The notes: generated from the letters alone by a model not told the origin. Numbered from the stretch's first letter, positions 24,070 through 35,296 are shown. The stretch: DNA of 64,000 bases from UBA2991 sp965221735 (GCA_965221735.1 OZ244910.1:2170001-2234000); one strand, 5' to 3'. Numbers and translations: made by a program.

Positions 24070-27000
24070 TACTGGTCTCCGGTCACGTAGAGCGTAGTGA
24101 TCGTTCCCTCGCACTCTGCATCGACGTTGCGCATGGAGTTCGGCGTCGCCCACGAGTACCGTCGGTCTTCCTGCGTAGCGTAGGCACCAGCCGGACGCAA
24201 CAAAGGAGTATCAGAGTCTGGCCTGCGCCAGAACTCGCCCCACTCGGTCCGCTCCCACCGCTGCCATTCTCCGGCGCGGCGTTCGAATATCTCGTGAAAT
24301 GCGGCCAGCGCCTCAGCGTCGTTCCCGCCTGCGGCATCTATGTGCTTCTCAAGGATGCCGCGCAGGCGAGTCATCAGTGTTCCCGGATAGGGGCGAGGAC
24401 TGCTCGCTACATCAAGGTCGCCCGTCTGCCTCGCGTAGATCGCCATCACGGCGTGCAGCGCGCGCTCCAGCGCCGGCCGGGAAAACGGCGTGACGCTTGT
24501 GGGCTTCACCTGAGCGTAGAGACGCTGGTGGTAGCTCCGGAAGCGTTCGAAGTGCGAGCGGTCGCGGGGCCTGGAGGGTGAATACAAGGACAGAATCAGC
24601 CCAGGGCGTTCCCTCCAGCTCCTTCCTACCCGTCCTGTCACCTGGATGTACTGAGAGGTTGTCTTCGGTTGGCCCACTACGCCCATCAGGGACAGTCGGT
24701 CGATGTCAACGCCAACTTCGAGGATGTTGGATGCAAGGCAGATATCGACAGGAGTGCCCCGGTCCGTGGTCCCACCTTGTAGGGTCTCGAGCATCGCGGG
24801 AACCTCATGGTCTTGGAGGCGGCCTGTGAGTTCCTCAATCCTTAGCAGCCTGCGCAGCTTGTTCCAGGGCACGCCCGCTCGCTCACGGATCGACCGAAGA
24901 TGATCATCGACGTCGGACTGCGCAAGGGAGACTGCAGTGCCGAGTTCCCGAAGGTTGTTGAAAAAAAGGACCAGTGTCCACCAAGGGTCGCGCTGCGTAG
25001 GATCGTCAAAGTAGGCGGCCTGGAGGATCGACGCGGATGTCCTGACCTGCGTCGTTTGAAACGAGCCGAGGCCCGGGGCATGGACACCTACATACCGCCT
25101 TCCTGGTTGGAGCGAGCCGTCCTCGTTCTGCGCGTAGCGGCCGAAGAAGGAGTCCTCGACGCTTAGCCCAGGCGGAGGGAAGAGCACTACTTCCGCTCGG
25201 CCGTATAACGCTTGAATCTGTTCTCGGTAACGGCTGATCGTTGCTGTAGAGCTAACGATCTTGGGTCGAGTCGGTGGGCTGGACCTTCTGTCGGTGCAGA
25301 GCTCGTCGATCACTGCCTCGTAAAGGCCGACCATTGACCCAAGGGGACCGGAAATGAGGTGGAGCTCGTCCTGAATGATCAACCCGGGAGGGCGGCGAGA
25401 GCGCTCGCCTTCTTCGTCGAGGCCGAAGAGCGACCGTGCCTCCGGCCGCCACGCCAGGGTGGCGAATTTGTCAACGGTGGCGATGACGAAGGAAGGTCGT
25501 TGTGCGTAGATGTCGTCATCGATGATCAGCACGGGGAGCCCGTCTGCAAATTCGCAGTCTCGGTCAGGGCACTTAAGCACGACTGTACCGTCACTCTGCT
25601 CGTACCCCAGCACCTCTGGTGCACCCCGAAGCCTTCTACCCCGCTTGCCACGTGGGTTGAAGGGGCCCATCGCTGCTTGGCACCAGGGACAGCGCAGCAG
25701 GATGAATGGATTCCGCTGATCCCGGGATCGCTTCCGCAACTCACTCAGGGCCGCCACGGCTTCCTTGCCCCGGTTCGGAGTCGAACCTGCTCCTACCCAC
25801 AGCCCTATCGAGAAGGGATGCATCCCGAGTCTCTCGGGTTGACCACGTCGCAGGCATTCCATCGCAGTCAAGAGAGCCGCCGCCCGCTGGAACTGCTGGG
25901 CAGTAAGCAACCGCAGGGTGTACCGCATTAGTACATCGACAGCGTCGTGCTCCGGGTCGCCGAGGCGCCGCAGGAACATGTGAAATGCGGCAAGTCCTAG
26001 GTAGGCCTCGGTCTTGCCTCCACCTGTCGGAAACCAAATCAATTCGACGGTATCGCGATGGTCAGACGCACCGTCGGCCATGCTGGCGATGGTCATCAGG
26101 AGAAACGCAATCTGGAACGCGCGCCAAGAACTGGTGTCCTCGCCCAACGCGACGAAGTCCACTGGTCTGTACGGACGGTCGAACGACTGGCGCTGCTCAT
26201 CTTCGTCAAAGGTGGCCTCACGGCGAGCGAGGTCACTGCGTACCCGCTGCATGAGCATCGCTCGATTCGCTAAGGCGAAGGCTTCCCGAGCCAGCGTGTC
26301 AGTCCGCAGGTATTCAAGGCCGGTGCGCATGCGTTGGGCGGCGGACTCACACTGCCCGAGGTGGTCAACGGAGGCATCTTCGAAGCGATTCGGCAGTGTG
26401 CGAGATTCTTCCCACCTCTCTGCTATCCAGCCCTCGTAAGCAGAGACAATCTCTTCGAGCTCCTGATATCCGTCGGTGTGACCGACGAGGCCCGCAAGTG
26501 GGGCCATTCCGACTGTCAACTCCGTTCCATCGGCCCGCCGAACATCAGGAGTAATGCTTGGAGTCTCGAACTGGGGGAGGCACTCAGCCCTTACCTCCAC
26601 CACGCGTTCTGGCGAGCCCTTCTCCCAGTCTGCGGCGCATCCATGTCCAATGGCGAAGGTGTGCTGATGCCGATAGAGCAAGGCTATTGAGGCGGCCTCC
26701 GCATCGGTCGATGCCTCCTGGCCGTCCGGGTAGGGGTGGATAGCTGCTGGACCACCAGGGTTCTCAAGGCGCACCGTGAATCGACTCTGGAATAAGCAGC
26801 GCTCATCTACCCAGCTACGACCATCGAGCGTGTCTGCTTTCTCCGATCGATTGACAAGGGAGACCGTGACAAGGTGGAGTCCTTGGACACCGCTCGATCG
26901 TCGGCGATAGGGGCGTGCCCGGACTAGTACCTGAAGCTGTAGTGGTCCCAAAGCACTAATCTCCAGGGTCGCCCTTCCCCTGCTCAGCAATGCTTCTGCA

Positions 27001-27560
27001 TTGCACTCGGCAGTCTCCTCGACGCTTCTCCGGAGCCACCACTCGCGCTCGGGTAAGGCGGGCTTGCGTTCATACCTGCCACCCGAAATCTCAACGGCAA
27101 CCGTGCTCTGGGGAGAGATTTCAGCGAGAAAGCTAACCCCCATCGAGGATGGGCGCAGCGTGTTTGCGCTCGAAATATCGAAGTCGTCTCGATCGTTCTC
27201 GTGTGCGCGAAGTTCCGCGCTAGGAGCAGCGTCATCGTCCATAGAGACGGGGGGCTGGGCGACCACGACTTCGGACTCAGGCAGGGGGTCTTCGTTCTCC
27301 GGTTCGCCTTCGAGCGTAGGATCATCATCTCGCGTTCTGGGTGGATACAGCACACCTACTCCGTAGCGCTGAGTCGGACGGTCGCGTGTGAGAATCTCTT
27401 CGCCCGAACCCTCCTGCCTGTAAGGTGATCTGTCGTCTTCCCCTATGTTCCTGATAGGGCCCGATGTATCGATTTCCTCGCCTGCGGGCGCAGGACCCAC
27501 AAGCTCTTGCCGAAGCTCCTCCACCAGCAGTTCTCGGTTTTCAATGTGGACACTATTCAT
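24069..27560 (-). CDS. drmA: DrmA-like superfamily 2 helicase of a DISARM-like operon
   Basis: 1163 residues. The N-terminus reads LLVEELRQELVGPAPAGEEI, then PTQRYGVGVLYPP, a DrmA-like start, followed by ~400 residues of largely beta sequence. The helicase core has Walker A WFPTGGGKTEAYLGL (P-loop about 511-517), a zinc-binding insertion (CPWC ... CPDRDC, 624-669), motif II DELH (731-734) and VSSTATISRY. It ends with SNILEVGVDIDRLSLMG (motif V) and QYIQVTGRVGR (motif VI). Full length for DrmA. The ATG overlaps the upstream gene stop by 4 bp, and the stop overlaps drmB by one base, so the complex is probably made stoichiometrically. Confidence 0.85.
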   Translation of the reverse strand: MNSVHIENRELLVEELRQELVGPAPAGEEIDTSGPIRNIGEDDRSPYRQEGSGEEILTRDRPTQRYGVGVLYPPRTRDDDPTLEGEPENEDPLPESEVVVAQPPVSMDDDAAPSAELRAHENDRDDFDISSANTLRPSSMGVSFLAEISPQSTVAVEISGGRYERKPALPEREWWLRRSVEETAECNAEALLSRGRATLEISALGPLQLQVLVRARPYRRRSSGVQGLHLVTVSLVNRSEKADTLDGRSWVDERCLFQSRFTVRLENPGGPAAIHPYPDGQEASTDAEAASIALLYRHQHTFAIGHGCAADWEKGSPERVVEVRAECLPQFETPSITPDVRRADGTELTVGMAPLAGLVGHTDGYQELEEIVSAYEGWIAERWEESRTLPNRFEDASVDHLGQCESAAQRMRTGLEYLRTDTLAREAFALANRAMLMQRVRSDLARREATFDEDEQRQSFDRPYRPVDFVALGEDTSSWRAFQIAFLLMTIASMADGASDHRDTVELIWFPTGGGKTEAYLGLAAFHMFLRRLGDPEHDAVDVLMRYTLRLLTAQQFQRAAALLTAMECLRRGQPERLGMHPFSIGLWVGAGSTPNRGKEAVAALSELRKRSRDQRNPFILLRCPWCQAAMGPFNPRGKRGRRLRGAPEVLGYEQSDGTVVLKCPDRDCEFADGLPVLIIDDDIYAQRPSFVIATVDKFATLAWRPEARSLFGLDEEGERSRRPPGLIIQDELHLISGPLGSMVGLYEAVIDELCTDRRSSPPTRPKIVSSTATISRYREQIQALYGRAEVVLFPPPGLSVEDSFFGRYAQNEDGSLQPGRRYVGVHAPGLGSFQTTQVRTSASILQAAYFDDPTQRDPWWTLVLFFNNLRELGTAVSLAQSDVDDHLRSIRERAGVPWNKLRRLLRIEELTGRLQDHEVPAMLETLQGGTTDRGTPVDICLASNILEVGVDIDRLSLMGVVGQPKTTSQYIQVTGRVGRSWRERPGLILSLYSPSRPRDRSHFERFRSYHQRLYAQVKPTSVTPFSRPALERALHAVMAIYARQTGDLDVASSPRPYPGTLMTRLRGILEKHIDAAGGNDAEALAAFHEIFERRAGEWQRWERTEWGEFWRRPDSDTPLLRPAGAYATQEDRRYSWATPNSMRNVDAECEGTITTLYVTGDQ

Positions 27561-29110
27561 GACGCGAGACTCGTCTGGACTGCGGAAAGAACTTGGTTGA
27601 GCTGGCTCCGCAAGACCCGGTAGCGCTCTCCGCTCACCTCCTGAACCCGCAGTGCCGCCAGCGAGCCACCGCCCTCGTCAAGCTCTACTTCAAGTCGGCC
27701 GTTCCTAATGAGCTGTGCCCGGTCGGCCCCTCTCACCTCGGCCAACAATCTCCTCCGTATCTCTTGGCCCGCTCGCGAATGCGCTCGATCGATCAAATCC
27801 ATGGTCTGCCACAAGTCATCCCCCTGATCGCCAAGTCCAACTAACGCCAGGATGGCGTCAAAGTCTGCCCGGTCTTGGGTCTTGATATTGCGAGGGGACT
27901 GCCAATTGCGGAGGTTGGAAGTGTTCGCCCGCCGGGAGCCACGCCTCTTCAGTTCCTCAACCACGGCAGGTGTGCCTTGAGCGGTCACCGCGTCGCGCAG
28001 CTTTTGCTTCCAGAGGTCCTGCTTGGCTCGGGAGGGGAACGCTTTCTCGCGCAGCAATTGGTTGGCCATGTCGACCACGTAGTCGCCTCCGCCCTCTGTG
28101 CGCAGCAGAATGAATACTCCTTCCACAACCTCTTGCACAGGAACCCTGTGGATCGGGTCGTCCTCATCGAGATCGACGATATAAGCCTGATTGCCTTCGT
28201 CATCCTCCAGAAGGACCAGGCTAGCGTCCTCCAGTTTGAGCAGGATGGCGTCGACTTCGCCCTCCTCTGGAAGGCGACTCGCGGCATCCGCACCACTTTG
28301 CCCCAGCGGTATGTCTTCCAGCACGCGGACTTCAAGCTCAGGCACGACTTCTTCCCCGGGGGCGATGTCCACCGACGCCCGATCGCGGTAGATGACGGGT
28401 GGCTTCGGCCCGGTGTCTTCTCGCTCGCTCTTCGCCACTTGGAAGGAGGCCTGCCAGACCCGCTTCCAGTCGACAGTTATCCAGTGGTGGCGAACTACCA
28501 TCAGGTTGGCAGCACGGGGCGCAGTGAAGACGTGCGGTGGAAACCAGCGCGGCGCTCCAAGGACCATTAATGAGTCAAGGGCGCTGGAGGCGCGCAACTC
28601 TGGTGGAGTCATCAATGAAACTCGAAGTGCCATCCCGGCCTTCTCCAAGGCGACCTGACTTGGCCTTCGCAGCCGGGACTCTGAAAGGAGGACCGGTGTC
28701 GTCTTCTCTCCAGATCGGTCGGCGACTTCGGCGATGACCTCGAGTAGGGGGTTGGCCGGCGACTCTCGAAACCTCTGCAGCGCTTCCAACATGCTGACTA
28801 ACGTCGGCTCCACTTCTGGAGTGGCTGCCCGGACGCGTTGCCTTTGGCTTGAGAGGAACGCGTGAAGGTCGTCACACTCAAGAGGCTCAGCAGCGACTGG
28901 AGCAGCCAGAGCGTCGAATCGAAGTCTGCGCAGCGTTCTGAGGACGCCTCGCCACTGTTCTTCCTCCACTGCCTCCCCTAGTGCTAGCTGAAAGTCGTTC
29001 AGTGTGGAGCTATACCGCCGCAGAACGTCATCCTCGACCAGTCGCTCGCTGATCTGCACCTCCGTTGCGCAGGCGTACAGACCACTGACCTGACTGAGGG
29101 AACGCGTCAT
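27557..29110 (-). CDS. Uncharacterised protein of the DISARM-like operon (second gene)
   Basis: 517 residues from the ATG at 29110 (MTRSLSQVSGLYACATEVQI), whose ATGA overlaps the stop of the first operon gene. No catalytic motif is recognised. A Rossmann-like stretch is suggested by TPVLLSESRLRRPSQVALEKAGMALRVSLMTPPEL and SSALDSLMVLGAPRWFPPHVF, resembling the C-terminal half of a degenerate helicase or DrmE-type core. The C-terminal ~170 residues contain VVEELKRRGSRRANTSNLRNW and look helical. Together with the 346-residue upstream protein the total (863) is close to my recollection of DrmE size, so the pair might be a split DrmE. Weakly supported. Confidence 0.7.
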   Translation of the reverse strand: MTRSLSQVSGLYACATEVQISERLVEDDVLRRYSSTLNDFQLALGEAVEEEQWRGVLRTLRRLRFDALAAPVAAEPLECDDLHAFLSSQRQRVRAATPEVEPTLVSMLEALQRFRESPANPLLEVIAEVADRSGEKTTPVLLSESRLRRPSQVALEKAGMALRVSLMTPPELRASSALDSLMVLGAPRWFPPHVFTAPRAANLMVVRHHWITVDWKRVWQASFQVAKSEREDTGPKPPVIYRDRASVDIAPGEEVVPELEVRVLEDIPLGQSGADAASRLPEEGEVDAILLKLEDASLVLLEDDEGNQAYIVDLDEDDPIHRVPVQEVVEGVFILLRTEGGGDYVVDMANQLLREKAFPSRAKQDLWKQKLRDAVTAQGTPAVVEELKRRGSRRANTSNLRNWQSPRNIKTQDRADFDAILALVGLGDQGDDLWQTMDLIDRAHSRAGQEIRRRLLAEVRGADRAQLIRNGRLEVELDEGGGSLAALRVQEVSGERYRVLRSQLNQVLSAVQTSLAS

Positions 29111-30147
29111 GAGCTCTTCAAGGAAAAGTAGAGGGCTTCGATCCCGCCTGGGGCGGGCGGGGGAGTCCACGGAGTGGGATCGGCCGATCTCTGCACGTAG
29201 TCCCGCTGTAGTTGCGCAACCGCGTCATCGAAACGCGGCTCCGTGCGGTCAAGTACGACGATTGCATGCGAGGAACGGAGGCGGTCCCTCCACTTCAAGA
29301 AGCCGTTGGCACCGTCGAAGACCGTCACCGGAGGGGGCGAGCTCCCACTGAAGTCGGGGGGCTTGGAGCTTCGCACCGGGAGAACAGCGGTCCGGGAAGC
29401 CTTGCCGCCTCCCTTCTCCAAGCTCAATAGGTCGTCCAGTACACCCGATGGAGGACGGGAACGGGGGTTTGCGGCCTTGGTCATGAGCCCTTGCTCGACT
29501 GCTTCGTCCGTCATGCGTTGTCGGGATCCGACGACTAGACAGCCGGGGTTCCCGGGTTCGGTGAAGCGTCTTGCATCCAATGGGAAGAGAACGTCCTCGG
29601 TGAAGGAGTTGATGGCGTGAAGTACCCTCGCTCGCTTCTGCTTCGGAGGCTGAGCGTCCTTCCGATCGACTTCACTCACCCTCCAGACTTCTTCGCGGGG
29701 AACTTGATGCCGGGTTCCGCCGGAGTCCAAATCGCCGATCTCGATGCGCAGCCGCAGCGCCCCGTCGTAAGCCTGTCGCACGCCGACAAAGCGTCCCGTA
29801 AGGAGTCGACGCCTGTCGCGCCCGTCCCTTAGCGTCACGAGGCTGCCCGGGGGTAGGGCACTAAGCTCTTGGAACCGAATCTCGGCGCTAGCTGAACTCT
29901 CCCTCTCATAGGCAGCGAGTACGGCTCCGGCGGCGCAAAACGCCGCGGCGAAGTCTCTCGCCGGCACCACGATGGCGTGAATACACTGCGGGCCCTCGTC
30001 GCCGACACGGCCAACACCAAGGCCAACTTCGAGGACGTACCGGGCCCAGTCAGGTAGAGGTTGCCAGTCTCCACCTCCACCGCGGAGACCAAGGACGCTG
30101 ATATCCACTTGAGTTCCGGAGACTGCTGATAGCCCCTCTGTAGGCAT
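29107..30147 (-). CDS. Uncharacterised protein of the DISARM-like operon (first gene)
   Basis: 346 residues starting MPTEGLSAVSGTQVDISVLG. An N-terminal portion (IHAIVVPARDFAAAFCAAGAVLAAYE) is followed by a beta-rich segment (PPGSLVTLRDGRDRRRLLTGRFVGVRQ). The C-terminus contains PPVTVFDGANGFLKWRDRLRSSHAIVVLDRTEPRFDDAV, which looks like a Walker-B-type strand without the usual acidic pair. No known family. It starts the four-gene minus-strand operon with DrmA and DrmB and diverges from hsdM across 126 bases. Confidence 0.7.
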   Translation of the reverse strand: MPTEGLSAVSGTQVDISVLGLRGGGGDWQPLPDWARYVLEVGLGVGRVGDEGPQCIHAIVVPARDFAAAFCAAGAVLAAYERESSASAEIRFQELSALPPGSLVTLRDGRDRRRLLTGRFVGVRQAYDGALRLRIEIGDLDSGGTRHQVPREEVWRVSEVDRKDAQPPKQKRARVLHAINSFTEDVLFPLDARRFTEPGNPGCLVVGSRQRMTDEAVEQGLMTKAANPRSRPPSGVLDDLLSLEKGGGKASRTAVLPVRSSKPPDFSGSSPPPVTVFDGANGFLKWRDRLRSSHAIVVLDRTEPRFDDAVAQLQRDYVQRSADPTPWTPPPAPGGIEALYFSLKSS

Positions 30148-30273
30148 ACCGGCGGGAGACTACAGCAAAGCCAAACCGGATGGAGCGAAGGTTGAGTTCC
30201 GTGAGGGCAGGGGGATCATGGGGCAGGGCAGACCGCTTCGGGCACCTTGCCGAGAGCCCGCTAGACTGACGCC

Positions 30274-31842
<1,569 letters not shown>

Positions 31843-31860
31843 GCTGAGGAGGCGCGATCT

Positions 31861-32445
31861 GTGGACTGGGTGATCGTGGCGGCGACGGTGGTAATCGCGT
31901 GTTCGGCGGCCGTTTCCGCTTGGCTTACCTGGCGGCTGAGCCAGGACAATCGCACGCTGTTGAAGGCGGGAACCGAACCTGAGGTTGTGGTCTACCTCGC
32001 GCCAGACCCGCGGTCTGGCTTTCTGGTTGATGTCGTGCTTGAGAACGTCGGCCAGGGCCCAGCATGTGATGTGGAGTACTTCGTTGATGCCGATCCAGAG
32101 GACTTTGCCAAGCACAAGGTGGTGTACGTGCAGGCGAGAACTTCGCGGAAGATCAAGAGCTTGCTTCCTCAGGGCGAACGAGTCGCAAGGTTCTTGGGAG
32201 TAGGGAACGCCCTCTACAGCGAGGACGCCGAAGCGCGGTTGCAACCCTTCTGCGTCAGGGTTTGGTATTCGAATCTGCGAGGAGTGCGCCTTGGCCCCAA
32301 GGAGTACCCGCTGGACATCGCCGAGTTGGGTGGGTCCGCTCAGATCGAGCCCAGCGAGGAGAGACTCGCAAAGTCCATGGAGAAGGTCGAACGACACCTT
32401 GGACAGGTGGCCCGGGATGTAAAGACTCTTGCGAGCAGGAAGTAG
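31861..32445 (+). CDS. Membrane-anchored hypothetical protein inside the hsd locus
   Basis: 194 residues from a GTG 18 bases after hsdM. One N-terminal membrane segment (VIVAATVVIACSAAVSAWLTW, about 4-24) is followed by a soluble domain of beta character (PEVVVYLAPDPRSGFLVDVVLENVGQGPACDVEYF) and a C-terminal coiled coil (EERLAKSMEKVERHLGQVARDVKTL). The N(V/I)GxGPA pattern resembles sequences often seen in phage-defence islands with one TM plus an Ig-like domain. No function known. It lies between hsdM and hsdS in the same direction. Confidence 0.7.
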   Translation: MDWVIVAATVVIACSAAVSAWLTWRLSQDNRTLLKAGTEPEVVVYLAPDPRSGFLVDVVLENVGQGPACDVEYFVDADPEDFAKHKVVYVQARTSRKIKSLLPQGERVARFLGVGNALYSEDAEARLQPFCVRVWYSNLRGVRLGPKEYPLDIAELGGSAQIEPSEERLAKSMEKVERHLGQVARDVKTLASRK

Positions 32446-32497
32446 CACCCAGGGTCGCGGGGGACGGGCATCAACACATGATGGAGCACCTAGGCTG

Positions 32498-33778
32498 ATG
32501 GCCACCAGGACCGGAGGTGCGGCAGCGTGCCTCAGTGATGTTGCGGACATTGTCATGGGGCAGTCCCCTCCGGGCGGCACCGTCTCCCGCGACCACGGAC
32601 TCCCGCTGCTGAACGGCCCGACTGAATTCGGGTCGCACCATCCGGCGCCGGTGCAATTCACTACCGATGCCCGGAAGCGGGCGATGCCTGGAGATGTCCT
32701 CTTCTGCGTCCGTGGCTCGACCACCGGGCGCATGAACTGGGCCGATAGGGAATACGCCATCGGTCGCGGGGTGGCGGCCATCCGTCACCGCGAGGGGCAA
32801 GATCTGCAACCCATGCTCCGGGGCGTGATCGAGCATCATCTACCGGCTCTTCTCGCGCAGGCGACGGGCTCCACGTTCCCGAACGTCTCGGCCAAGCAGT
32901 TGGCGGCTATTCCATACCCTGACGTCACCCTGGACGAACAGCGCGCCATCGCCCACGTCCTCGGGACGCTCGACGACAAGATCCAGCTGAACCGGCGCAT
33001 GAACGAGACCCTCGAGGCGATGGCGCGGGCCCTGTTCCGGTCGTGGTTCGTCGACTTCGAGCCCGTCCGCGCGAAGATGGAGGGCCGCTGGCGCCCGGGC
33101 GAGTCCCTCCCCGGCCTCCCCGCCCACCTCCACCCCCTCTTCCCCGACCGCCTCGTCCCCTCCGAGCTCGGCGAAATCCCCGAGGGCTGGGAGGTGGGGA
33201 CGCTGGGGGATGTAGCAGGGACCCTCAGGCGAGGAGTGAAGCCTGTAGAGATTGAACCTGGCACCCCCTACATTGCGCTCTCGCACATGCCGCAGCGGAG
33301 TATCGCACTGCCCGAGTGGGATGCGGCAGCGAACATCGAGAGTGGGAAGTTCGCCTTCGAGCAGGGCGAGATTCTCTTCGGGAAGCTCCGCCCGTACTTC
33401 CACAAGGTTGGCGTCGCGCCTGTGGGAGGAGTGTGCTCCACTGACATTGTGGTGGCGGTACCCAGCTCTCCCGAGTGGTTTGGCTTCGTCCTGGGGCACA
33501 TGTCGAGCACCGAGTTCGTCGACTACACCGACGCAGGGTCGACCGGCACCAAAATGCCCCGCACGAGTTGGAAGACGATGGCGCAGTACGAGATTGCGCT
33601 GCCGCCCACCGCACTGGCTGCTGCGCTTACCGACCGCGTTCGCCCCTTGATCAGCCGCATCGTCTCCGCCATCCACGCCTCCCGCGCCCTCGCCGAGCAG
33701 CGCGATACGCTGCTGCCAGGGCTGGTAGCGGGGGAGTTACGGCTGGCTGAAGGCGTAGTCACAGCTAGGAGTTCGTAG
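32498..33778 (+). CDS. hsdS: Type I R-M specificity subunit HsdS
   Basis: 426 residues from the ATG at 32498 (MATRTGGAAACLSDVADIVM). It has two target recognition domains, each followed by a conserved helical spacer. TRD1 contains DVADIVMGQSPPGG and ends STFPNVSAKQLAAIPYP; the central conserved region is LDEQRAIAHVLGTLDDKIQLNRRMNETLE; TRD2 starts WEVGTLGDVAGTLRRGVKP and ends TGTKMPRTSWKTM. The final helix (SAIHASRALAEQRDTLLPGLVAGELR) is typical. It determines the DNA sequence read by HsdM and HsdR. The stop overlaps the GTG of the HEPN-like gene. Confidence 0.93.
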   Translation: MATRTGGAAACLSDVADIVMGQSPPGGTVSRDHGLPLLNGPTEFGSHHPAPVQFTTDARKRAMPGDVLFCVRGSTTGRMNWADREYAIGRGVAAIRHREGQDLQPMLRGVIEHHLPALLAQATGSTFPNVSAKQLAAIPYPDVTLDEQRAIAHVLGTLDDKIQLNRRMNETLEAMARALFRSWFVDFEPVRAKMEGRWRPGESLPGLPAHLHPLFPDRLVPSELGEIPEGWEVGTLGDVAGTLRRGVKPVEIEPGTPYIALSHMPQRSIALPEWDAAANIESGKFAFEQGEILFGKLRPYFHKVGVAPVGGVCSTDIVVAVPSSPEWFGFVLGHMSSTEFVDYTDAGSTGTKMPRTSWKTMAQYEIALPPTALAAALTDRVRPLISRIVSAIHASRALAEQRDTLLPGLVAGELRLAEGVVTARSS

Positions 33779-34896
33779 TGGTCTTTGAAGTTGACTTCGG
33801 TGAGCCCTTCGCCGGCTATCTCCACGAAGTCTTCCCGGATTCCGACCGGGGCACGATCATCGTTCAGGAGTTCACATCCACCGAAGATGGTCAGCACTTC
33901 ATCCAGCGACTGGAAGGAATCCCCGACCGGATTCGGCACGGGGCAAACCCGGCCATTCTTCCCTCCCAAATTGACCATATGCTCGCAATCGTTCACCGCA
34001 ACGGTAAGTGCAGTGTCTATATCAACGAACTTGCCATACATGCTCGGGTCCAGGTGACGAGGTCGGTCCAGGCTGGCCAGCCAGTTATGAAGGAAGATAT
34101 TGCAGATCTGGATCGCATCGACCTTGGCGTCCCTGTCCCTGACGACGCTGGAGTTGTTTTTGTTTTTTCTACGGGCTGGAGGAAGGGCCTATTTTTCGAC
34201 CTCGGTCCTGTTGGAGGGCCAACCCCTACCCTTCGAGACTACGATCTCGAGTCTCGCCTAGGTCGCCATTACTCGTATGTCCTCTTCCAGGAGAGATTTA
34301 GTATATCGGAAGAAGAGTGGGGAATACTCATCGCGGCCAAGTGGTTCCCTTTCATCGGTCTCAATGACCGCACAATCAGAGACATCATCTCTTATGTACG
34401 CTCCGGGGACGATCCCGACCAGGTCATCGACATGGTCGTCTCTGAGGTCAAGGAAAAGGCCTCGGGCTGGCTTGAGAGCTGGAAAAAGCACGCACTGATC
34501 GGTCCTCACATCGAAATCATGGAACGCGCCGTAGAGAGATTCCGAGACGATGACTACATGAGCTGCACAGGGCTGCTGGTCCCCAGGATTGAAGGGATTC
34601 TTCGGAATTACCACCAGGCAATCGGGGCGAAGACGAAATTCTCGGCTCAAAACGTTGTCCAGTCAGCGGCAAGCACTACAGCGAAGCAGGACAGAAAGCT
34701 CCTCATCTTTCCTCTAAGGTTTTCCGAGTACTTGAAGGAGGGCTACCTCGCCACCTTCGACTCTGCCGCACTAGGTAGTGATGTTTCGCGGAACAGTGTT
34801 GCCCATGGTGTTGCCGACCCAGCCAAGTTTGACGCAAAGGCAGCAGTCACCAATCTCTTGCTGGTAAGCCAGCTCTACTACTTTCTGGAAGGGTGA
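33778..34896 (+). CDS. Hypothetical protein with HEPN-like C-terminus inside hsd locus
   Basis: 372 residues from a GTG overlapping the hsdS stop. The C-terminal domain (about 240-372) is helical and carries RNSVAHG (R338, H343), an Rx4H arrangement like the catalytic motif of HEPN ribonucleases, in the context LLVPRIEGILRNYHQAI ... DVSRNSVAHGVADP. A DUF4209-type reading is also possible. The N-terminal ~200 residues match nothing I know. The DNA is visibly more AT-rich than the hsd genes (for example GTTTTTGTTTTTTCTACG), suggesting separate acquisition. By analogy with PrrC and RloC, it might be an RNase guarding or backing up the R-M system. Confidence 0.72.
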   Translation: MVFEVDFGEPFAGYLHEVFPDSDRGTIIVQEFTSTEDGQHFIQRLEGIPDRIRHGANPAILPSQIDHMLAIVHRNGKCSVYINELAIHARVQVTRSVQAGQPVMKEDIADLDRIDLGVPVPDDAGVVFVFSTGWRKGLFFDLGPVGGPTPTLRDYDLESRLGRHYSYVLFQERFSISEEEWGILIAAKWFPFIGLNDRTIRDIISYVRSGDDPDQVIDMVVSEVKEKASGWLESWKKHALIGPHIEIMERAVERFRDDDYMSCTGLLVPRIEGILRNYHQAIGAKTKFSAQNVVQSAASTTAKQDRKLLIFPLRFSEYLKEGYLATFDSAALGSDVSRNSVAHGVADPAKFDAKAAVTNLLLVSQLYYFLEG

Positions 34897-35107
34897 GGGC
34901 GCATCGATAGTGACTTCCGCACGGGCGCCAAGATGTAGTTGGGTCCTTGGGCTGGAGTCGGTCAGCAGTACCTGGAACGCCTCGATGCCCAGTCGCGTAG
35001 CGTACGGAGTGAGAGAGGAGGTGGCCCTCGACCCGAATGCGCAGCGTCTGTTTGACAGCCCGCGCGACCCACGCGGATCATGCCTCGACGATAGGGGCGG
35101 GCTGGCT

Positions 35108-35296
35108 ATGGACTGGCGCGAGTACATCACCGTCGACCCGAACGTTTGCCACGGGCAGGCCTGCATCGCGGGTACACGCGTCACGGCCAGCGTCGTCCTC
35201 GACAACCTTGCGGCGGCACTGACGGCCGAGGAGATAGCGGAGAGCCACCCGTCCGTCGCGGTCGAGCCGACCACCGACATCCACCAATACCTCTAG
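35108..35296 (+). CDS. Short DUF433 family protein (antitoxin-like)
   Basis: 62 residues starting MDWREYITVDPNVCHGQACIAGTRVTASVV, the DUF433 signature (I..DP.ICHGKPCIRGTRI). The family usually continues with YP.L...DI.AAL.YAA; here the end is SHPSVAVEPTTDIHQYL, so the C-terminus appears truncated or shifted. DUF433 proteins are often antitoxins paired with DUF5615 PIN-like toxins, but none follows. 34897-35107 shows no clear gene. Located between the HEPN-like gene and the HicB gene in the hsd locus. Confidence 0.7.
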   Translation: MDWREYITVDPNVCHGQACIAGTRVTASVVLDNLAAALTAEEIAESHPSVAVEPTTDIHQYL

